Origin: Candidatus Latescibacterota bacterium
GTDB lineage: Bacteria > JAAXHH01 > JABIQT01
NCBI GenBank assembly: GCA_018667995.1
Contig: JABIQT010001061.1
Location: 1 to 11,186, forward strand
Direction of reading: 5' to 3'
Length of the DNA: 11,186 nt
In this document: positions 6,719 through 11,186 of the stretch, one piece after another
How positions within the stretch are numbered: the first letter of the stretch is position 1
Layout of the letters: each line of letters starts with the position of its first letter
Program-made: the position numbers and the translations under genes
The notes under the pieces: generated by a model
Databases searched by the model: none
The model's input: the letters and a program-made list of their open reading frames with translations, nothing else
What the model was told of the DNA's origin: nothing

Positions 6719-8896
6719 ATGCTGCAACCATTGATCTTCAAAATATACGGAATGGATTGCCCAGACGAGGTCGCGATTCTGAAACAAGAAGTCGGGCCTC
6801 TCGTCGGTGGCGAGGAGCGCCTGGCTTTCGATATTATGAACGCCAGGATGATCGTAGCGTTCCGCCCTGCGGAGGTGGGTCCCACGGACATTATGAAGGC
6901 CGTAGCAGGTACGGGCATGCGCGCAGAGATCTGGAACGAGGATGCGCCTTCGGATGTAGCGCTGGGATTCTGGCTCCGATACGGCCGTTCTCTGGCAACT
7001 GCGGCATCGGGCTTAATGACAGCGTCGGGCTTTTGGTTGCATGTAGAGAGTATGGGAGTGGCGGCGGCACTCGGGTACGAAGGGGCGCGCTTTGCTCACG
7101 ATGCCCCGATGGACGCCACACTGTGCTATGCGGTAGCGATTCTCGCGGGCGTCTGGTACGTACTGCCAAAGACTTGGTTGTCGATTCGCCGGATGCGCCC
7201 GGACATGAATCTGCTCATGAGCATTGCAATTGTGGGCGCAGTAGGTATCGGTGAATGGTTCGAGGGCGCTATGGTCGCGTTTCTTTTTGCTCTGTCCCTC
7301 GCCATGGAATCATGGAGCGTTGGCAGGGCACGAAAGGCCGTAGCATCATTGCTGGATATGACGCCCATTTCGGCGCATCTCCTGAGGGACGACGGAAGCG
7401 ATTACGATGTGCGACCAGAGGAAGTACCCATCGCGGGCCGCGTACGCATCAAACCCGGCGAGCGGATTCCTGTGGACGGCTTTGTCGTGAAGGGATCCAG
7501 TGCCGTGGACCAGGCGCCGATTACAGGTGAGAGTATGCCTGTCCTCAAGCAAACTGGTGACGCCGTGTTCGCAGGTACGATTAATGGGGACGGCTCCATT
7601 GAAGCTAGCTGTAGCAAGGCGGCCACGGATACAACCCTTGCGGGAATTGTCCGAATGGTCGGGCAAGCGCAGAGCAAACGTGCGCCATCTGAACAGTGGG
7701 TAGAACGCTTTGCGCGCGTTTATACACCTGCTGTGATGGTGGCGGCACTGTTGATCTGTACACTGCCCCCCCTCCTTATGGGATTTCCATGGTCGGACTG
7801 GTTCTATCGGGCACTGGTACTTCTCGTAATAGGATGCCCATGTGCTCTGGTCATCTCGACACCTGTCAGTATTGTGGCGGCCCTCGCGGCCTCGGCGCGT
7901 AACGGAGTGTTGGTAAAGGGAGGCGTGTATCTGGAAGCATCCGCCAACCTCAATGCTATTGCTTTTGACAAGACAGGAACGCTCACAGCTGGCAGGCCCA
8001 CCGTTGTAGATATCACGGGCTTAAACGGATATTCTGAGGAGGACCTGCTAGCGCGTGCTGCCGCCATGGAGGCACACAGTGACCACCCCATAGCTCGGGC
8101 TGTGGTTGACTGTGCCCAGAAGCGCTTCATTCGGCTCCGTGCCGCTGATGATTTTCAGATTCTGCCAGGCAGGGGGGCGACCGCAACCTTCGACGGAGTG
8201 CAATTCTGGATTGGCTCTCAACGATATCTGGAAGAACGGGAACTCGGTACCGATACGGTGCTACAGATGATATCAGAGCGGGCGAATCTCGGCCAGACCA
8301 CTGTTGTGGTCGGCGATGAAAACGGGGTCTGCGGTATCATAGCTATTGAAGACACGGCACGCGATGGTGCCAAAGACGCATTGAGAAGTCTCCGAAAGAG
8401 CGGCATCCGTCACCTCGTTATGCTCACAGGAGACAATAAGGGCACGGCACAAGTGATCGCGGATCAGACAGAAATAGACGTAGTTCGCGCGGAGTTGCTG
8501 CCCGAGGACAAAGTCGCGGTGATTGAAACGCTCGTGGCCACGCATGAGAAGGTGGCCATGGTCGGTGACGGCGTGAACGATGCTCCCGCCATGGGAAGGG
8601 CTACGCTCGGAATCGCCATGGGAGCTGTGGGCAGCGACGTAGCCATTGAGACGGCCGACATCGCACTGATGACGGATGATCTGTCGCGACTGCCCTGGCT
8701 CGTAAATCACGCCAGACGAACGCTAATGGTCATTCGCCAGAATATCGGTATAGCGTTGACGATCAAGGTCCTTTTCGTTCTATTGACGATTATGGGTTAT
8801 GCATCACTGTGGGCAGCCATTGGCGCGGACATGGGCGCGTCTCTGCTCGTGATTTTCAACGGACTGCTGCTCATGGACGGCAGTGAGGATGATTAA
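6719..8896 (+). CDS. zntA: Zn/Cd/Pb-exporting P1B-type ATPase
   Basis: A complete 725-residue heavy-metal P-type ATPase from ATG 6719 (a TTG at 6710 has no room for a ribosome site; GCGAGG lies nine bases before the ATG). In order: an HMA domain with GMDCPDE (C14), several membrane helices, the actuator TGES (269-272), the intramembrane CPC (373-375), DKTGT with phosphorylated D417, HP (H456-P457), GDGVNDAP (616-623), and last helices with K683 and D704. The Lys and Asp keep the 21-residue spacing of ZntA K693/D714, which marks the P1B-2 group exporting Zn(II), Cd(II) and Pb(II) from the cytoplasm; Cu ATPases differ here. The HMA domain has only one Cys, the MDCP(D/T)E variant. The TAA interlocks with the stop of the convergent Cys-rich ORF in TTAA (8893-8896). 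Confidence 0.93.
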   Translation: MLQPLIFKIYGMDCPDEVAILKQEVGPLVGGEERLAFDIMNARMIVAFRPAEVGPTDIMKAVAGTGMRAEIWNEDAPSDVALGFWLRYGRSLATAASGLMTASGFWLHVESMGVAAALGYEGARFAHDAPMDATLCYAVAILAGVWYVLPKTWLSIRRMRPDMNLLMSIAIVGAVGIGEWFEGAMVAFLFALSLAMESWSVGRARKAVASLLDMTPISAHLLRDDGSDYDVRPEEVPIAGRVRIKPGERIPVDGFVVKGSSAVDQAPITGESMPVLKQTGDAVFAGTINGDGSIEASCSKAATDTTLAGIVRMVGQAQSKRAPSEQWVERFARVYTPAVMVAALLICTLPPLLMGFPWSDWFYRALVLLVIGCPCALVISTPVSIVAALAASARNGVLVKGGVYLEASANLNAIAFDKTGTLTAGRPTVVDITGLNGYSEEDLLARAAAMEAHSDHPIARAVVDCAQKRFIRLRAADDFQILPGRGATATFDGVQFWIGSQRYLEERELGTDTVLQMISERANLGQTTVVVGDENGVCGIIAIEDTARDGAKDALRSLRKSGIRHLVMLTGDNKGTAQVIADQTEIDVVRAELLPEDKVAVIETLVATHEKVAMVGDGVNDAPAMGRATLGIAMGAVGSDVAIETADIALMTDDLSRLPWLVNHARRTLMVIRQNIGIALTIKVLFVLLTIMGYASLWAAIGADMGASLLVIFNGLLLMDGSEDD

Positions 8897-9144
8897 TGTG
8901 CGCGCTCTGCCGCTTCTTCATGTGAGTGAACAATGTTCCACTTCACATCCACGGCTTTAACACCTTCGACTATTCCTTCGCCGTTATGCCAGCCTAAACC
9001 ACACCCCGCACAAACTTCATTGCCTGCCGCCACCGTCTCACGACACTTGCATTCCCCTTCGTGTAACAGACACCAGTCACAGGACGGCTCCACGCAACAG
9101 AGGTAATTGCCATCATTGGCTACGGTATATTTCACAGCAGCCAC
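8893..9144 (-). CDS. Cys-rich putative metal-binding protein, surviving 3' part of a lipoprotein gene
   Basis: An 83-residue ORF from GTG 9144 (a second GTG at 9135 would give MKYTVANDGNYLCC). Eight cysteines are arranged as C16-C17, C22/C25, C32/C34 and C45/C48 (CAGC), followed by GLGWHNGEG and a His-bearing tail (VHSHEEAAERAH). This spacing suggests Zn, Cd or Cu binding; it recalls metallothionein-like or zinc-knuckle proteins but matches none I can name. It lies between the ATPase and cusA on the cusA strand, so a role in metal binding is reasonable. The frame runs upstream through TAG codons 9148-9150 and 9157-9159 into a lipoprotein-like N-terminus, so this is probably the remaining end of a 134-codon gene. 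There is only a poor ribosome site at either GTG. Confidence 0.6.
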   Translation of the reverse strand: MAAVKYTVANDGNYLCCVEPSCDWCLLHEGECKCRETVAAGNEVCAGCGLGWHNGEGIVEGVKAVDVKWNIVHSHEEAAERAH

Positions 9145-9297
9145 CGCCTACTTAGCCTATGGTATTGAAGCACGATCCGGGACAAAATCCAGCACTTCTG
9201 ACGCTTCCTCGGGTACCGGCTCAGAGCCACATCCGATTACAAACCTGATACAGAGAATCGAGATCTCTAGGCTATGGATCTATCTGCCGAATCGAAC
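9145..9297 (-). pseudogene. Ghost N-terminus of the Cys-rich lipoprotein (TAG at codons 6, 47 and 50)
   Basis: Minus strand. A strong GGAGG (9309-9305), 47 bases after the cusA stop, is seven bases before codon GTT 9297, where a start would be expected. The frame then reads RFGR, TAG (9282-9280), IHSLEISILCIRFVIGC with lipobox VIGC at codon 23, an acidic linker GSEPVPEEASEVLDFVP, DRASIP, TAG (9159-9157), AK, TAG (9150-9148), and AVAAVKYTVANDGNYLCC of the downstream ORF. Signal length, lipobox place and the in-frame join argue for one lipoprotein gene. Each TAG would be CAG (Gln) before a single C-to-T change. GTT is not a usual start; if it came from GTG that would be a transversion. The ORF following cusA so closely suggests it belonged to the cus operon. 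Confidence 0.5.
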
Positions 9298-9355
9298 GTG
9301 CTAACCTCCAGTTATTTTTGAACCTTGTACTACCTATGGGTCACGACGAACCCGT

Positions 9356-11185
9356 CTATGTCGTTGCAGATGAGACCTTTGGCAGAGCATGGGACTTCAG
9401 TAGATAATACAGCACAGGTATTACAATCAGAGTCAAGACGACGGCCGAAGCCATCCCGCCGACCATGGGCGCCGCTATGCGGTGCATCACATCAGATCCG
9501 GCTCCCACACCCCACATGATGGGCAGCAGGCCTGCAATAGTGGAAGTAACCGTCATCATAATGGGTCGAACCCGTTCTACCGCCCCCTCGAGAACGGCGT
9601 CCATCAGATCACGGCGTGCGTTCAGTTTTCCGTCCTCAATCCAACGCTTTCGAGCCTGATCCAGATAAACCAGCATCACCACACCCGTTTCTGCAGCGAC
9701 CCCAGCCAACGCGATAAATCCAACCCCCACCGCTACGCTGAAATCATAATCCAGCAGATACATCAACCAGACACCGCCAGTGAGAGCGAACGGCAGCGAC
9801 AGCATGACAATCAGGCTTTCGCTGACGTTCCTGAAATTCATATAGAGAAGCAGGAATATGATGATCAGCGTAAACGGAACGACCACCTGGAGACGCTTCT
9901 GCGCCCGCTCCATATATTCGTACTGGCCACTCCAGACAATGCTGTATCCTGGTGGCAATTCGATACGTTCTTCGACGACCTTGCGTGCTTCTTTCACATA
10001 GGTCCCAACGTCGATATCCTTCAGGTCCACGTAGACCCACGCAGTGCGACGGGCGTTCTCCGATTTGATCCCTGGTGGTCCCTTACGTAGGCTGATAGCC
10101 GCAACTTGACTGATGGGAATCTGTGCTCCAGTAGGCGTCGGAACGAGGACCTGTCGCAGGGTAGTAATATCATCCCTCAGCTCGCGGGCATAGCGTACGT
10201 TAACGGGGTAGCGTTCCAATCCTTCCACCGTGTATGTGACGTTCATTCCTCCGATAGCAGAGAGGATTACGTCCTGCACATCACCCACCGTCAATCCATA
10301 CCGACTGGCTTCCTTTCTGTTAATCTTAAAATCCAGATAATTCCCGCCCACAGTCTTCTCTGCGAAGACGCTAAGTGTTCCCGGGACTTGGCCCACCGCG
10401 GCGGCAGTTTCCTGCGCTAACGCCGAGAGGACTTCCAGATCTTCACCCATGATCTTAATTCCCACCGGAGTTTTTATTCCAGTGGATAGCATATCGATTC
10501 TGGTTTTAATTGGCATCGTCCAGGCATTCGTTAGGCCAGGAAATTGAATGGCCGCATTCATCTCCTGCACAAGGATATCGGGTGTTATTCCGGGACGCCA
10601 TTCGGCTTCGGGTTTAAGTGTAATGGTGGTCTCAATCATAGAAAGCGGCGCTGGATCCGTTGCTGTTTCCGCCCGGCCTATTTTTCCAAATACGTGATGT
10701 ACTTCCGGAAAAGTCCGTATGATCTTGTCCGTCTGCTGCAAGAGTTGCTTCGCCTTGGTTATGGAAATGCCGGGATCCGTGGTCGGCATGTAAAGCAGGT
10801 CACCCTCATACAATGGCGGCATGAACTCAGATCCGAGGCGCTGGAGTGGATAGAACGTAATCCCCAGAACAGCAACGGTTGCGCAAAGCACGATCCACCT
10901 TATCCTGAGAACAAGCCGCAAGATCGGGCGGTAAACGGCAATAAGCAGCCAGTTTAAGGGGTTTCTGGATGCAAATCGGAGCCGGCCTCGGATTAGATAC
11001 CCCATGAGCACTGGCGTCAAAGTGATCGACATGAGTGCTGACGCCGCCATGGCGAAGGTTTTGGTATAGGCCAGCGGTTTGAACAGACGCCCCTCTTGTG
11101 CCTCCAATGCAAAAATGGGAAGAAAAGAAAGGGTCACAATTAACAATGAATAGAACAGAGCCGGCCCTACTTCCTTGGCGGCATC
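9356..11185 (-). CDS. cusA: CusA-type Cu(I)/Ag(I) RND efflux pump, C-terminal part (partial)
   Basis: Open at the right edge; 609 residues up to TAG 9358-9356, against about 1040 for a whole pump. The edge reads DAAKEVGPALFYSLLIVTLSFLPIF, then EAQEGRLFKPLAYTKT, typical of CusA helices 5-6. The periplasmic part keeps the three-Met copper site: YMPTT (codon 10789-10787), PLSMIETT (10639-10637) and RIDMLSTG (10492-10490), spaced 50 and 49 residues as E. coli M573, M623 and M672. GRAETATDPAPL and RIDMLSTGIKTPVGIK also point to Cu/Ag not Zn/Co. The helix-10 to -12 region keeps the Glu in GVAAETGVVM, but the position of E. coli K984 is Ile (RVRPI, 9562-9560). CusA is the proton-driven trimer that works with CusB and CusC, which should lie beyond the right edge. 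The sequence is intact in the window. Confidence 0.92.
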   Translation of the reverse strand, partial: DAAKEVGPALFYSLLIVTLSFLPIFALEAQEGRLFKPLAYTKTFAMAASALMSITLTPVLMGYLIRGRLRFASRNPLNWLLIAVYRPILRLVLRIRWIVLCATVAVLGITFYPLQRLGSEFMPPLYEGDLLYMPTTDPGISITKAKQLLQQTDKIIRTFPEVHHVFGKIGRAETATDPAPLSMIETTITLKPEAEWRPGITPDILVQEMNAAIQFPGLTNAWTMPIKTRIDMLSTGIKTPVGIKIMGEDLEVLSALAQETAAAVGQVPGTLSVFAEKTVGGNYLDFKINRKEASRYGLTVGDVQDVILSAIGGMNVTYTVEGLERYPVNVRYARELRDDITTLRQVLVPTPTGAQIPISQVAAISLRKGPPGIKSENARRTAWVYVDLKDIDVGTYVKEARKVVEERIELPPGYSIVWSGQYEYMERAQKRLQVVVPFTLIIIFLLLYMNFRNVSESLIVMLSLPFALTGGVWLMYLLDYDFSVAVGVGFIALAGVAAETGVVMLVYLDQARKRWIEDGKLNARRDLMDAVLEGAVERVRPIMMTVTSTIAGLLPIMWGVGAGSDVMHRIAAPMVGGMASAVVLTLIVIPVLYYLLKSHALPKVSSATT

Positions 11186-11186
11186 C

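Noticed and set aside
661-9300. A variant genetic code as explanation for the in-frame stops.
   Set aside because: TAA, TAG and TGA all occur inside genes and all also end intact genes here, so reassigning one codon cannot explain the set.
9356-11146. CzcA-type Zn/Co/Cd identity for the RND pump.
   Set aside because: The three copper-site Met and their exact spacing, plus RIDMLSTG and ETATDPAPL, fit CusA.

Overview
The window looks like a piece of a Gram-negative bacterial chromosome with roughly balanced base composition. Two predicted lipoproteins with lipoboxes, a periplasmic PAP2 phosphatase and an RND efflux pump all imply an outer membrane. The gene types (DUF1080 lipoprotein, BNR-type lipoprotein, CusA, mutS followed by a zinc-ribbon membrane protein) would suit the Bacteroidota/Rhodothermota area or a similar environmental phylum, but nothing here fixes the taxon. 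No RNA gene, CRISPR array, insertion sequence or phage gene was seen.

Layout. Positions 2-121 (+) are the C-terminal end of MutS, followed closely by a small zinc-ribbon/one-TM protein (132-548). A gap of about 370 bases holds a hairpin and what may be a ghost ORF with two in-frame stops (661-876). A DUF1080 lipoprotein (918-1592, +) converges on an aldo/keto reductase (1650-2549, -) whose first 20 codons are cut off by an in-frame TAA. A + strand operon follows: BNR/sialidase-like lipoprotein (2856-3956), sterol desaturase/fatty-acid hydroxylase (4013-4813; its best-placed start codon is ATA), and a SAM methyltransferase split by two consecutive TGA codons (4832-5581). A PAP2 phosphatase (5673-6548, -) is divergent from a metal-resistance block: a Zn/Cd/Pb P1B-ATPase (6719-8896, +), a Cys-rich small ORF (8893-9144, -) and the C-terminal 60% or so of a CusA-type Cu/Ag RND pump (9356-11185, -).

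The metal block joins inner-membrane export of soft divalent cations (P-type ATPase) with periplasmic/cytoplasmic Cu(I)/Ag(I) export across the envelope (CusA). The Cys-rich ORF between them appears to be the surviving 3' part of a 134-codon lipoprotein gene that has its own Shine-Dalgarno sequence just after cusA, a lipobox at codon 23 and in-frame TAG codons.

The most striking point is a set of coding lesions: AKR codon 5 TAA, sterol desaturase start ATA, methyltransferase TGA TGA, Cys-rich lipoprotein TAGs, and perhaps the 661-876 ghost. The nonsense codons and the ATA start can each be explained by a single C-to-T or G-to-A change, while the long genes (ATPase, CusA, PAP2, DUF1080 lipoprotein) are intact. 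Gene decay under a G:C-to-A:T bias is the simplest reading. Sequencing error and stop-codon readthrough are the alternatives.
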